Shown one piece after another: positions 8,440 to 16,556 of a DNA stretch of 64,000 nt (positions are counted from its first letter, which is position 1; the number at the start of each line of letters is the position of its first letter). The stretch comes from Leisingera sp. ANG-M1 (GTDB lineage Bacteria > Pseudomonadota > Alphaproteobacteria > Rhodobacterales > Rhodobacteraceae): NCBI RefSeq assembly GCF_000813745.1, contig NZ_JWLC01000021.1:124001-188000 (forward strand), given 5' to 3'. A program made the translations under genes and the position numbers. Under the pieces are notes generated by a model, which saw nothing but the letters and a program-made list of their open reading frames with translations, ran no database searches and was not told the DNA's origin.

Positions 8440-9210
8440 ATGATTGAGCATGTGCCCGCCCAGACCTTCCACGCCCGCAGGGGCGGTTTGAAAAACGCCT
8501 TCCGCTACGGTGTGGACTATATTCTGACCGATATGACCAAGGGCGCTCCGCCCTTGCTGTCGCGCAACCGGTTCAATCTGTTCTCCATTCATGACCGCCA
8601 CCACGGCGGCCCGCGCGGTGCAGGCAGCGGAGTTGCCTGGTTCCGTGATCAATTGCAGCAGCGCGGCTTTCCGCTGGCAGACGCGCAACTGCTGCTGCTG
8701 ACCCAGCCGAGCTTTCTGTGGTTTCATTTCAACCCGGTAAGCTTCTGGATCGCTGTCAGGGACGGAACACCAAGAGCCTTCATCGCCGAGGTGAACAACA
8801 CCTTCGGCCACCGCCATTGCTACTTTGCTGCGCATTCGGATTTCCGGCCGATCCGACGGGACGAGGTGATCGGTGCTGAAAAGATGATGCATGTGTCTCC
8901 GTTTCAGCAGGTTGCCGGCAGCTACCAGTTTCATTTCGGGATGACAGACCGCGCCTTCAACATCCGGATTTCCTACAGGAACGGCGCCCAGGGTGTGTTG
9001 GCAACGCTGAACGGGCTGCGCCGCCCGGCCTCCACGGCCTCACTGGCCGGTGCTGCGCTGCGCAGGCCTTTGGGGCCGATACGGGTGGTGGCGCTGATTT
9101 ACTGGCAGGCGTTGAAGCTTTGGGCCAAACGGGCGCCATTCCTGAACAAACCCGCGCCGCCTGAACCGCTCGTGTCTGACAGCTCCACCTATTCCGGCCG
9201 CGGGGCATGA
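8440..9210 (+). CDS. DUF1365 domain-containing protein
   Basis: A 256-residue member of DUF1365. It opens with the family pattern (HVPAQTFHARRGGLKNAFRY) and has the conserved LTQPSFLWFHFNPVSFWIA segment and EVNNTFGHRHCYF. Biochemical function is unknown in the family. It is a standard partner of the flavin amine oxidase and CFA-type methylase genes and belongs to the RpoE regulon in Rhodobacter. There is no Shine-Dalgarno sequence and the sigma-E promoter abuts the ATG, so initiation is probably leaderless. It overlaps the next gene by four bases (ATGA). Confidence 0.88.
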   Translation: MIEHVPAQTFHARRGGLKNAFRYGVDYILTDMTKGAPPLLSRNRFNLFSIHDRHHGGPRGAGSGVAWFRDQLQQRGFPLADAQLLLLTQPSFLWFHFNPVSFWIAVRDGTPRAFIAEVNNTFGHRHCYFAAHSDFRPIRRDEVIGAEKMMHVSPFQQVAGSYQFHFGMTDRAFNIRISYRNGAQGVLATLNGLRRPASTASLAGAALRRPLGPIRVVALIYWQALKLWAKRAPFLNKPAPPEPLVSDSSTYSGRGA

Positions 9211-9932
9211 ACCGCTTTGAGGGCAAGACCGTCTGGCTGGTGGGCGCAAGCCACGGGCTGGGGCGCGAGATCGCGCGGCAGCTGAACCGGGAGGGCGCCC
9301 GGCTGATCCTGTCAGCCCGATCGGGCCAAGCGCTGGAGATTCTGGCGGGCGAACTGACCCGGGCACAGCCATTGCCGGTGGATGTAACGGACATGGGGTC
9401 AATCACCCAGGCGGCGCAGCTTGCGGGAACTGTGGATGCGGTCATCTACAACGCTGGTGCTTATGAGCCGATGCGCACCCAGGACTGGGACACCGGGGCC
9501 GTCCTGAGGATGAATGATGTGAACTACAATGGTGCTGTCAGGGTGCTGGGACAGGTTCTGCCGGAGTTTGTCAAAGCGGGCCGTGGCGAAATCACCTTGA
9601 TCGGATCGCTGGCCGGGTACCGCGGGTTGCCCGCCGCTATCGGCTATGGCGCCAGCAAGGCCGCGCTGATCAGCCTGGCTGAAACCATGCGGCATGACCT
9701 GAAAGGGTCCGGCGTAACGGTCCGCATCATCAATCCTGGATTTATCAAGACCCGGCTGACGGACAAGAACAGCTTTGCCATGCCGCAGCTTATGACTCCG
9801 GAGCTGGCGGCGCAGTATGTTGTGGCGGCGTTGAAATCGAGCCGGTTCCGGACAGATTTTCCGCGCCCGTTTTCCTGGATGATCAAACTGCTGCACCTGC
9901 TGCCCGACTGGCTCATCTACCGCGGCAGGTAA
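9207..9932 (+). CDS. SDR-family NAD(P)-dependent oxidoreductase
   Basis: A 241-residue classical short-chain dehydrogenase. Cofactor motif GASHGLG is near residue 12, the NAG motif (IYNAGAY) near residue 86, catalytic Ser in ITLIGSLAGYRG and Tyr-Lys in YGASKAA. It is translationally coupled to DUF1365 and shares its sigma-E promoter. An SDR is part of the comparable Rhodobacter RpoE-regulated cluster. Substrate is unknown; an oxidised acyl or lipid intermediate would fit. Its end is only eight bases from the convergent chrR stop. Confidence 0.9.
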   Translation: MNRFEGKTVWLVGASHGLGREIARQLNREGARLILSARSGQALEILAGELTRAQPLPVDVTDMGSITQAAQLAGTVDAVIYNAGAYEPMRTQDWDTGAVLRMNDVNYNGAVRVLGQVLPEFVKAGRGEITLIGSLAGYRGLPAAIGYGASKAALISLAETMRHDLKGSGVTVRIINPGFIKTRLTDKNSFAMPQLMTPELAAQYVVAALKSSRFRTDFPRPFSWMIKLLHLLPDWLIYRGR

Positions 9933-9940
9933 GGTCAGAT

Positions 9941-10576
9941 TCAAATTCTGAACAGCGGCTGCAGCAGGCGCGGCATCAATGCGCTGAACCGCAGAGGTGC
10001 ATCAGTGGCCGCCAGGCATATGCAGGGATCGCCGGCATCCGCCACTGGAGTATGCTCCAGATCCTCATCGCCGATCTCGACATCCCCGACGCCGAACCTT
10101 CCTGTCTCGTCGCTGAAACTGCCTTGCAGCACCAGGGTCAGTTCCAGGCCGTTGTGGGTGTGATCGGGCACTGCCTGCCCCGCCGGAATATACAGCAGCC
10201 GGGCCGAACCGCCGTCGCCTTCGTAAAGGATGTTCTGCTTTACGCCCATGCCCAGGGTCCGCCAGCGCGGGGCGCCGCCCTTCAGGGCCTGCATCACTGG
10301 GCCAGGATAAATTCCCTTGGCATCATAGACCGGCTCCGGCGTCGGGGGCTTATCCAGAATCGCCATAACGCTGGCCTTCATTCCAGGCGAGAGCTCTTCG
10401 CTATGCGCTGCTTCCAGCAGGGCGCCGCCGGCGCTTTGGTGGGCGCCAAGCGCGGCCTGGCAGTCGCGGCAATAGGACAGGTGGCTGGCCACCACCATGG
10501 CAAAGGCATGCGGCAGGCTGCCCGCCGCGTAGGCGGCGATCATCGCGTCGGGGATATGGTGGGTGATTGCAGGCAT
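9941..10576 (-). CDS. chrR: ChrR anti-sigma factor (zinc, cupin domain)
   Basis: A 211-residue two-domain anti-sigma factor that holds RpoE inactive and releases it on singlet oxygen or related stress. The N-terminal zinc anti-sigma domain has H6/H7, H32, C36 and C39 (HLSYCRDC). The C-terminal cupin has H138, H140, E144 and H174, matching the four cupin zinc ligands known in R. sphaeroides ChrR (H141, H143, E147, H177). It follows rpoE by one base on the same strand. All zinc ligands needed for sensing are present, so it should be functional. Confidence 0.95.
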   Translation of the reverse strand: MPAITHHIPDAMIAAYAAGSLPHAFAMVVASHLSYCRDCQAALGAHQSAGGALLEAAHSEELSPGMKASVMAILDKPPTPEPVYDAKGIYPGPVMQALKGGAPRWRTLGMGVKQNILYEGDGGSARLLYIPAGQAVPDHTHNGLELTLVLQGSFSDETGRFGVGDVEIGDEDLEHTPVADAGDPCICLAATDAPLRFSALMPRLLQPLFRI

Positions 10577-10577
10577 A

Positions 10578-11207
10578 TCAGCGCAATCCTTTTAGTTCTT
10601 TGCGCAGTCGCCCCAACCCGAGGCGGATGCGCGACTTTACAGTACCAAGAGGCAGGCCGGTCTGGCTGCTGATTTCCTGGTGGGTCAGCTGGCCGATATA
10701 GGCCTTTTCGATCATCTCTTTCTGATCCGGCTGCAACTGCTGGATTGCCAGCTTCAGCTGTTCGGCTTCCTGCTCCAGCCCCAGGATCTGGCTGGCGTCC
10801 GGTTCCAGTCCGGGATCCGCGCTCAGCTCATCGGGAACCGGGCGGTGCTCCTTCCGGACGATGTCGATATGGCGGTTGCGGGCAATCTGATAAATCCAAG
10901 CCGAGGCCTGCGCCTTGTGCGGATCGAACTGTGATGCCTTGCGCCAGATGGTGAGCATGACATCCTGCACGATTTCCTCAGCCAGCGCGGAACTGGCTCC
11001 GGAGCGCATGACAAACCCTTTCAGCCGAGGCGCCAAATGGTCGAACAGCGCACCAAAGGCCGCCCGGTCCCTCTGGTCGCGGATCGCAAGCAGCCAGATC
11101 GTCAGCTGAGAAAAGGCTTTGCCGTTTGACACTGCTGCTGTGGCCCCTGGGGATACCCCATGCAGAGCTTTTCTGCCGGGCGGTTTGTCCAAATTTACTG
11201 TCACCAT
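10578..11207 (-). CDS. rpoE: ECF sigma factor RpoE (ChrR-controlled)
   Basis: Group-IV sigma factor, 209 residues from the ATG at 11207. Region 2 (LFDHLAPRLKGF, AEEIVQDVMLTIWRKA) and region 4 (HQEISSQTGLPLGTVKSRIR) are complete. The downstream chrR and sigma-E promoters in front of rpoE and both neighbouring operons show an autoregulated circuit. The N-terminus is longer than needed: a GTG at 11132 would give 184 residues. The promoter places the transcript start at about the A of the ATG at 11207, so either the gene is leaderless or the internal GTG is used. Confidence 0.93.
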   Translation of the reverse strand: MVTVNLDKPPGRKALHGVSPGATAAVSNGKAFSQLTIWLLAIRDQRDRAAFGALFDHLAPRLKGFVMRSGASSALAEEIVQDVMLTIWRKASQFDPHKAQASAWIYQIARNRHIDIVRKEHRPVPDELSADPGLEPDASQILGLEQEAEQLKLAIQQLQPDQKEMIEKAYIGQLTHQEISSQTGLPLGTVKSRIRLGLGRLRKELKGLR

Positions 11208-11212
11208 AGACC

Positions 11213-11241
11213 GGTTACGGTCCTATGAGAAACCTGGATCA
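11213..11241 (-). promoter_or_regulatory. RpoE autoregulatory promoter
   Basis: On the minus strand: TGATCC (11241-11236), 18 bases, TAACC (11217-11213). Same -35 and same spacer length as the two sites at 8350-8435. Five bases separate the -10 from the ATG of rpoE, exactly the geometry seen for DUF1365. Confidence 0.75.
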
Positions 11242-11404
11242 TTCCCGGCTGAAAAATAGTTGCGTGCCCCTCCGTAGCAAGCCGATTGGGACCGGTGGGG
11301 CTGCAATAGCCAGATTGGCCGCCAATCTGGACACGCAGATTTCCGTTAGGACCTGTGCAACCGGCTCCAGGCGGCTAACGCAGGGCTGCTGCTGCCGGTC
11401 ACAC

Positions 11405-12079
11405 ATGCCCTCGCTTCAATTGGAAACAAGTGTTCACTATGGTCCGCGAGCAGAAGCGGAGTTGGATAGAATGAAAATGAACCGGGAAGTTTGGAACCGA
11501 GCGGAGTGCGATCTGATGGTCGAGCTGTGCCGTTACCATGCTCAAACGCTGTTTGCGTACTCCACGAATTTTGATCCCCAGGATCTTTCCCGAAATCCGC
11601 AAGCGCTGACAGATGGTTTCGTGGCTGCAGGAACTATTCTGTCCAATCAAGCGATAACCGCGTTTGAAATGGCTATGAGTGCTTTGCTGGAATGCGGATT
11701 TGCAACCAGTGTCGAATACCCGTATTTTTCTTGCAAGCTGCTCGTTTCAAGCGATGAATTTGAGCTTCAAACACCGCCGGAACTTCCGTTCAGCAATCAA
11801 TCTTCTTTGGGCAACGCGTTTTCGGCGATGTTTAAGGCGTACAATCACTACGGAAGATTAGGCCATCCGGAAACGCTGAAATGCGTTTTCGGCTTGCTTC
11901 CGGCTGCTGGATTTCTTGAAGAGCGTAGCGGAGCGACCGAATGGTCAGCAAAAGCGTACAGTCTCGCACGCCGGCCTCAGCCATCCGAACTGCCTTGGAC
12001 GAAAGACGATTTTTTCTGGAAGGTAGATACATTTGATTGGCTCGTGACAGAAGCGGCGCGTCATTGGATGCAACGTTAA
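11405..12079 (+). CDS. Hypothetical protein
   Basis: I do not recognise this protein. From the ATG at 11405 it has about 224 residues; an ATG at 11471, with GGATA just upstream, would give about 202. Starts nearer 11225 overlap the rpoE promoter and are unlikely. The sequence looks soluble and has mixed helices (for example ITAFEMAMSALLECGF), with no signal peptide and no known motif visible. Base composition is clearly less GC-rich than the neighbours, which suggests acquisition. It lies alone between rpoE and a convergent desaturase gene. Confidence 0.55.
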   Translation: MPSLQLETSVHYGPRAEAELDRMKMNREVWNRAECDLMVELCRYHAQTLFAYSTNFDPQDLSRNPQALTDGFVAAGTILSNQAITAFEMAMSALLECGFATSVEYPYFSCKLLVSSDEFELQTPPELPFSNQSSLGNAFSAMFKAYNHYGRLGHPETLKCVFGLLPAAGFLEERSGATEWSAKAYSLARRPQPSELPWTKDDFFWKVDTFDWLVTEAARHWMQR

Positions 12080-12228
12080 CCGGGACGACGGTGTCCAGCG
12101 CGGGCGGGCGGTGGCCCTGGGCCCTCTGCTGGAGTGATTGGCTGCTAAGTGGCTGGTGGCCGAAAAGGATTAGAACTGCCCGTTTTTTGTACTACGCAGG
12201 ATGGCGGAACCTGGATTTTGCTGAATTG

Positions 12229-12256
12229 GCACCGGCGGGGCTTTGCCTGCCGGTGC
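12229..12256 (-). terminator. GC-rich hairpin downstream of the desaturase gene
   Basis: GCACCGGC and GCCGGTGC form a perfect 8-bp stem that can extend inward with GGGC/GCC pairing. It sits seven bases beyond the stop of the leftward desaturase gene. There is no strong T-run on the minus strand, so intrinsic termination is possible but not certain. Confidence 0.4.
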
Positions 12257-12262
12257 AGCCGT

Positions 12263-13291
12263 TTACTTCCTGCGCATCTCTTTCAGCCTTGCGCGGGTCT
12301 GCGCGGTGGCCTCTTCGGTGCCGTCATGGAAGGTGCCGAACCACTTGTCGCAGGGAACTTCCGGCTCGCCGTAGTTGCACTCAAAGTACCTGTGATGCAG
12401 CTGATGGAAAAAATCACCGACCTTCAGCCCCTTATCGCTGCCTTCCCCTGCGGTGACCGCGTCGTATCCAGCGTGCGAACTGACCGCGAGTAGCACTTTC
12501 TGCTGCAGCTGGAAGATGAAATGGACCGGGTGCGAGGCCAGCACGAGATGGATCAGGACCGAGCTTAGATAGCCGATATGTTCAACCGGGTGCATCGACA
12601 TGCCGGACCAGGGGCCGACATTGACGTTGCGGTGGTGCAGCGCGTGCACATGTGTGTAGAGCGGGCCCCAATGCAGCAGCCGGTGGATCCAGTAGAAATG
12701 GAACACGCCGTAAACCGGCAGAAAAACAAACCAAAGCACAAACCAGACCGGGCTGCTGGCGAACTCCATTACCGGCATGAATCCGTTGGCATAGGCCCAA
12801 AGGCCAATGACCTCATAGGCTGTCCAGACCGTCACGCCGCTGGCAACCGACCAGAACACATTGTCGCGGAACTGGCTGTTGAAGGTGAACAGCGCGCTTT
12901 TCTTATGGAACGGGCGCGCATCGTAGCGCAGATAGTTGCCCTGGCGCTTGAACGTATAAAGATAGAGGTGCATCCCGCCTGCCAGCAGCAGCATCAGGGC
13001 AAGATTGCGGAAGTAGACGGCGGCGACCCAATCCCAGGCAAAGGCCTGTGCTGTCTCCAGGGAAGGTGACAGGTAGAACCAAGTCAGAAATGAGACCGCG
13101 ACAACAATCAGACGGTCGGAGATGGGCAGCCAGGAGCCCCATAGCACTTTTAAAGCTGCAACCGGGCCGCGTTTGAGGTTGAAGACCGAATGATCCTGAA
13201 GCGGCAGCTCAGGGTGCCAGTTCCAAGTGGATTTGCGGGGCAGTGTGACGCCGGATGCGGCGTCTGCGGTTTCCTGTGCCATGCCGGTCAT
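12263..13291 (-). CDS. Sterol desaturase / fatty-acid hydroxylase family membrane protein
   Basis: A 342-residue di-iron membrane enzyme. Histidine clusters of the fatty-acid hydroxylase superfamily are clear: HRLLH, HALHH (followed by RNVNVGPWSGMSMHPVEH) and HQLHHRYFECNYGEPE, with several hydrophobic segments between. It opens with WNWHPELP, shared with a paralogue at 58288-59286. An ATG at 13282 has AAAGG about eight bases upstream and may be the true start; the ATG at 13291 overlaps the stop of an upstream small frame. Substrate unknown: sterol, hopanoid, carotenoid or acyl chain are all possible. Confidence 0.85.
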   Translation of the reverse strand: MTGMAQETADAASGVTLPRKSTWNWHPELPLQDHSVFNLKRGPVAALKVLWGSWLPISDRLIVVAVSFLTWFYLSPSLETAQAFAWDWVAAVYFRNLALMLLLAGGMHLYLYTFKRQGNYLRYDARPFHKKSALFTFNSQFRDNVFWSVASGVTVWTAYEVIGLWAYANGFMPVMEFASSPVWFVLWFVFLPVYGVFHFYWIHRLLHWGPLYTHVHALHHRNVNVGPWSGMSMHPVEHIGYLSSVLIHLVLASHPVHFIFQLQQKVLLAVSSHAGYDAVTAGEGSDKGLKVGDFFHQLHHRYFECNYGEPEVPCDKWFGTFHDGTEEATAQTRARLKEMRRK

Positions 13292-13635
13292 CCTTTGCCT
13301 TCAGTGCCAAGGGGGGCGGACCGGAACGCCTTAAGCTCGCAGGGGCTCATCTGTGCGGAGACGGCTTCATACGGGAAGGCGCCGCTTCGCACGGCAGATT
13401 GGCAGGTGCTCAGCGTTGCGGTAACGAGGGTATTTGACGCCGCCGCCCGGACATTGCCCTGAGTTTGAACACGGGTCATCCGCGTATCGTTTCCGGCGTC
13501 GTCAGCCCGCGCTGCCTGCCTGGCATTCATGGCTGCCACATCTGTGAGCCGAAGCTTGCCATTGCTGGCGCTCAGGCCCGCAACGGTCCAGTTCCGCTGC
13601 GCTGGCTGGTGGCTGAAGGTGAATTTGTTGCGCAT
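13288..13635 (-). CDS. Possible small protein coupled to the desaturase
   Basis: A 115-residue open frame that I do not recognise. Evidence for it: its stop overlaps the ATG of the desaturase in an ATGA arrangement, as in other operons here, and AAGGA/AGGAAG lie just before its start. Evidence against: the composition (rich in A, R, S, T) is low-complexity, and frames on the other strand are also open. No domain, signal or membrane segment is visible. If it is not real, this stretch is simply the leader of the desaturase gene. Confidence 0.35.
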   Translation of the reverse strand: MRNKFTFSHQPAQRNWTVAGLSASNGKLRLTDVAAMNARQAARADDAGNDTRMTRVQTQGNVRAAASNTLVTATLSTCQSAVRSGAFPYEAVSAQMSPCELKAFRSAPLGTEGKG

Positions 13636-13804
13636 TCCTTGGGTCTTCCTGAATGTGGTGAAGGGGCAGGCAAAGCAGCCTGCACAGGTGACCTGCGTAA
13701 AATGCTGGATGGGCCCTTAGTCCTCAAATGAAAGCTATTGCAGCTTTGCATTCCCTCAGAGAATGCATGCTGCTGCGGTCGGAGCGTGGATGCCCGAGCG
13801 GAGT

Positions 13805-14740
13805 CTACAGAACAGGTGCTGGTTCTGAGGGCGGACAGCCGTTGAATTGCCGGTTCAGCCAGTCTTTAAACGGGGCCGCGTCGAATGCGGGGGGGCGGTT
13901 CGCGGGCCAGGCCAGATGATAGTGGTCTTCAGTTTCCAGGCATTCAGCCAGAGGAGCGACCAGCTGCCCGGAAGCTGTCAGGTCGCCCAGCATGCGCATC
14001 CAGCCCAACGCCACGCCTTGCCCGGCCAGGCAGGCCTGAATGACGTGATAGTAGTTGTTGAAACCCATCGGCTGGCGGTCCTTGGGCAGTTCCTGGGAAA
14101 AGTGGCGCAGCCAGCGCCGCCAGCCCACCCATGAGGCATGCTGCGCCTGCATGTGCAAAAGCTCGCAGCCGAGCAGATCCTGGACGCTTTCGATTGGCCC
14201 GTTTTCCCGCAGATACTCCGGTGTGCAGACTGGAGTGAGGATGTCATTGAACAAGGGCTGCGATTTGAACCCGGGGAAATCGGGTTCTCCGAACACAAGG
14301 GCCAGATCAACCTTGCCGGAGGGCTCAATGCCTTGCGGGTCTGATGTCACCACAAAGATTTCGCCCCCGGGAAAACAGGCTCTGACTTCGGCGACACGCG
14401 GCAGAAGCAGGAAGGCCGCATTTGAGGTCGAAGTCGACAATACGATCTGGTGCCTTGATTTCTCCTGCAGAATATCGTCCAGCGTGTCGGCCATGTGCGA
14501 CGCCGCAAAACTATACGCGCGCAACAGTTTCCGGCCTGCTGAGGTTAGGCTTATGCTCTTGTGACTGCGCGTAAAAAGAGGCTGGCCAAGCCGGTCTTCC
14601 AGTTCCTTGATCTGCTTGCTGACGGAGCTTTGAGAAAGCCCGACTTCTTCACCTGCCAGTGTGAAACTCTCCAACCGGGCAGCCGCTTCAAAGGCTGGCA
14701 GAAGCCTTTGGATGTTCCGGTAAAGACGTTTCGCTTGCAT
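13805..14740 (-). CDS. LysR-family transcriptional regulator (GcvA-like)
   Basis: A 311-residue regulator. The winged helix-turn-helix spans about residues 13-70 (LPAFEAAARLESFTLAGEE, then GLSQSSVSKQIKELEDRLGQ), followed by a co-inducer-binding domain from about residue 95. The opening LPAFEAAAR is typical of the GcvA/AmpR branch. There is no divergent gene immediately upstream; the nearest leftward gene is the small frame/desaturase pair beginning at 13635, so those may be its targets. No operator could be assigned with confidence. Confidence 0.9.
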   Translation of the reverse strand: MQAKRLYRNIQRLLPAFEAAARLESFTLAGEEVGLSQSSVSKQIKELEDRLGQPLFTRSHKSISLTSAGRKLLRAYSFAASHMADTLDDILQEKSRHQIVLSTSTSNAAFLLLPRVAEVRACFPGGEIFVVTSDPQGIEPSGKVDLALVFGEPDFPGFKSQPLFNDILTPVCTPEYLRENGPIESVQDLLGCELLHMQAQHASWVGWRRWLRHFSQELPKDRQPMGFNNYYHVIQACLAGQGVALGWMRMLGDLTASGQLVAPLAECLETEDHYHLAWPANRPPAFDAAPFKDWLNRQFNGCPPSEPAPVL

Positions 14741-14840
14741 GGGAAACCTTGCGTTTCGGCCGGTGGAAGGACGGCGTAATCATCTCAATATGTTGGTGAT
14801 GCGGCAAGTTAGCTTTCGCCGCTAAAGGCAAATGCAATAA

Positions 14841-14875
14841 AGCCGGGGAGCCGGGAACAATCCCGGACGCCGGCT
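14841..14875 (-). terminator. Nested hairpin after the ugp-like operon
   Basis: An outer stem AGCCGG/CCGGCT encloses an inner stem CCGGGA-ACAA-TCCCGG. On the minus strand it is followed by TTTATTGCATTT, moderately T-rich. It lies about 50 bases beyond the stop of the phosphodiesterase gene, the last gene of that operon, so a rho-independent terminator is the simplest reading. Confidence 0.5.
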
Positions 14876-14922
14876 GTATTGTGACGCCGGCTGGGCCAGA
14901 TGCAGGAATGAAGGGTCTCACC

Positions 14923-15723
14923 CTATGCAAAGGGGGTGGGAGGCCCGAAATCTGCCGGAGTGATCAAGTCGGCGCGGAACCGGCCGTCGAAGCTGTGCAG
15001 GATCGCGCCGGTTCCGCCTGGGGCCCAGCTGAGGCTGGACCGGCCGTCCGGATCGAGCACGATGCTGTGGGATACGCCGGGTGCGGTGATGGCCGGATGG
15101 GCGGCAAAGGTGCTGTGGCATACACGGTGGATGTGGCCGCAGCCGATCTGCAGCGGGCCGCTGTGGGCGCGCAGAAGCTCTGCCAGGCGGCCGGGTGTGC
15201 GCAGGCCGATTTCGTTCATGGCTTGGATGCCGGTGTCCATCGGCGGGTGGTGCAGGAACAGCAGGGCAGGGCGGCCGTTCAGGCTGCCAAGCTGTTCCGC
15301 CAGCCAATCGCAGCTGTCAGCGGACAGCGCGCCGTGCGCCGCGCCCTCTACCAGTGTGTCCAGGCCCAGCAGGGTCAGGCCCGGCAAATCCTGACGCCAA
15401 TTGACCGGGCCCTGTGCAGGCATCCAGTCCCGGGCTGCGAAGGCTGCTCGCATGGCGGTGCGGCTGTCGTGGTTGCCGGGAACGGCAAGCCAGGGCAGCG
15501 GGCTGTCCTGCATCAGCTTGCTGAAATGGGCATAGGCCGCGGGGCAGCCAGTTTCGGTCAGATCGCCGGAGACGACAATCCGGTCGACCGGCGCGATCCG
15601 GGGCAGCAGGCTGGCCAGGCCGCGCAACAGTCGGCGCAAGGCTGCTGCGGTGTCGAGGCTGCCCTGGAACAGCTGCCCTTCGGGCAGGATGTGCGGGTCT
15701 GAAATCTGAAGAATTCTTGTCAT
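14923..15723 (-). CDS. Metallophosphoesterase (cyclic-nucleotide/glycerophosphodiester phosphodiesterase type)
   Basis: A roughly 266-residue calcineurin-type phosphoesterase. Metal-binding motifs are complete: DPH (RILQISDPHI, near residue 10), GDLTETG, GNHDSRT, HHPP and GHIHR. This is the CpdA/GpdQ class. As the last gene of an ugp-like import operon it probably hydrolyses the imported phosphodiester, such as a glycerophosphodiester, but this is inference. Start: the family N-terminus begins at the ATG at 15723. A GTG at 15759 overlapping the permease stop (GTGA) would add 12 residues. Confidence 0.88.
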   Translation of the reverse strand: MTRILQISDPHILPEGQLFQGSLDTAAALRRLLRGLASLLPRIAPVDRIVVSGDLTETGCPAAYAHFSKLMQDSPLPWLAVPGNHDSRTAMRAAFAARDWMPAQGPVNWRQDLPGLTLLGLDTLVEGAAHGALSADSCDWLAEQLGSLNGRPALLFLHHPPMDTGIQAMNEIGLRTPGRLAELLRAHSGPLQIGCGHIHRVCHSTFAAHPAITAPGVSHSIVLDPDGRSSLSWAPGGTGAILHSFDGRFRADLITPADFGPPTPFA

Positions 15724-15755
15724 GAAATCATATGCTTGGATGGGGCGGCCGGGGG

Positions 15756-16556
15756 TCACTTGACACCCGCGGTCAGGAACGCCTGCACGAACTGGCGCTG
15801 GAACACCAGGAACAGGATCAGAAGCGGCGCGATCACCATCACGGTGGCGGCCGAGATGACTGAGATGTCGACGCCGTTCTCAGGCGCGCCGAACAGCGAC
15901 AGGCCAACGGTCAGCGGGCGGGTGCTTTCGGAATTGGTTACGATCAGCGGCCATAGGAAGTTGTTCCAATGGGTCGAGACCGAGACCAGCGCATAGGCCA
16001 GATAAGTGGGCCGGGCGGCGGGCACGTACACGCGCCAAAGCACGCCCAGGGTGGAGCAGCCTTCGACACGGGCGGCTTCCTCCAGATCTTTGGGCACGGA
16101 TTTGAAGGCCTGCCGCATCAGGAATATGCCAAAGGCCGAGGCCATATAGGGCGCGCCGATCCCGGCCAGGCTGTCCAGGAGGCCCAGGGCGGCGGCGACG
16201 CGGTAGTTCTCGACGATCAGCACTTCGGGCAGGATGAACAGCTGCAGCAGCACCAGGATGAACATGGTGTCGCGGCCGCGGAATTCGGTCTGGGCAAAGG
16301 CAAAACCCGCCAGCGTGCAGAGGAAGAACTGGCCCGTCAGGATCAGCGTCACCAGCAGGAAGGTATTGAGGAAGTACTGCAGCCAGGGTGCGCCCTCCCA
16401 GGCGGTGCGGAAATTGTCCAGAGTCAGCGGTGCGCTGAGGCGGAAGTTCACGGCGTCGCTGACATCATGGAACGCCGCCCATAGCGCAAAGACCAGCGGC
16501 GAAATCCACAACAGGGCCAGCAGGATGGCCATGGCAGGCTCGATAAAGCGGCTCAT
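15756..16556 (-). CDS. Carbohydrate ABC transporter permease (UgpE/MalG type)
   Basis: A 266-residue inner-membrane permease with six predicted helices. The EAA loop is clear (EEAARVEGCSTLGVLWRVYV), which contacts the ATPase. The ATG at 16556 overlaps the stop of the preceding permease; a longer frame upstream is a shadow of that gene. It pairs with the 16553-17446 product. It most resembles the sn-glycerol-3-phosphate/sugar (CUT1) permeases. Confidence 0.92.
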   Translation of the reverse strand: MSRFIEPAMAILLALLWISPLVFALWAAFHDVSDAVNFRLSAPLTLDNFRTAWEGAPWLQYFLNTFLLVTLILTGQFFLCTLAGFAFAQTEFRGRDTMFILVLLQLFILPEVLIVENYRVAAALGLLDSLAGIGAPYMASAFGIFLMRQAFKSVPKDLEEAARVEGCSTLGVLWRVYVPAARPTYLAYALVSVSTHWNNFLWPLIVTNSESTRPLTVGLSLFGAPENGVDISVISAATVMVIAPLLILFLVFQRQFVQAFLTAGVK

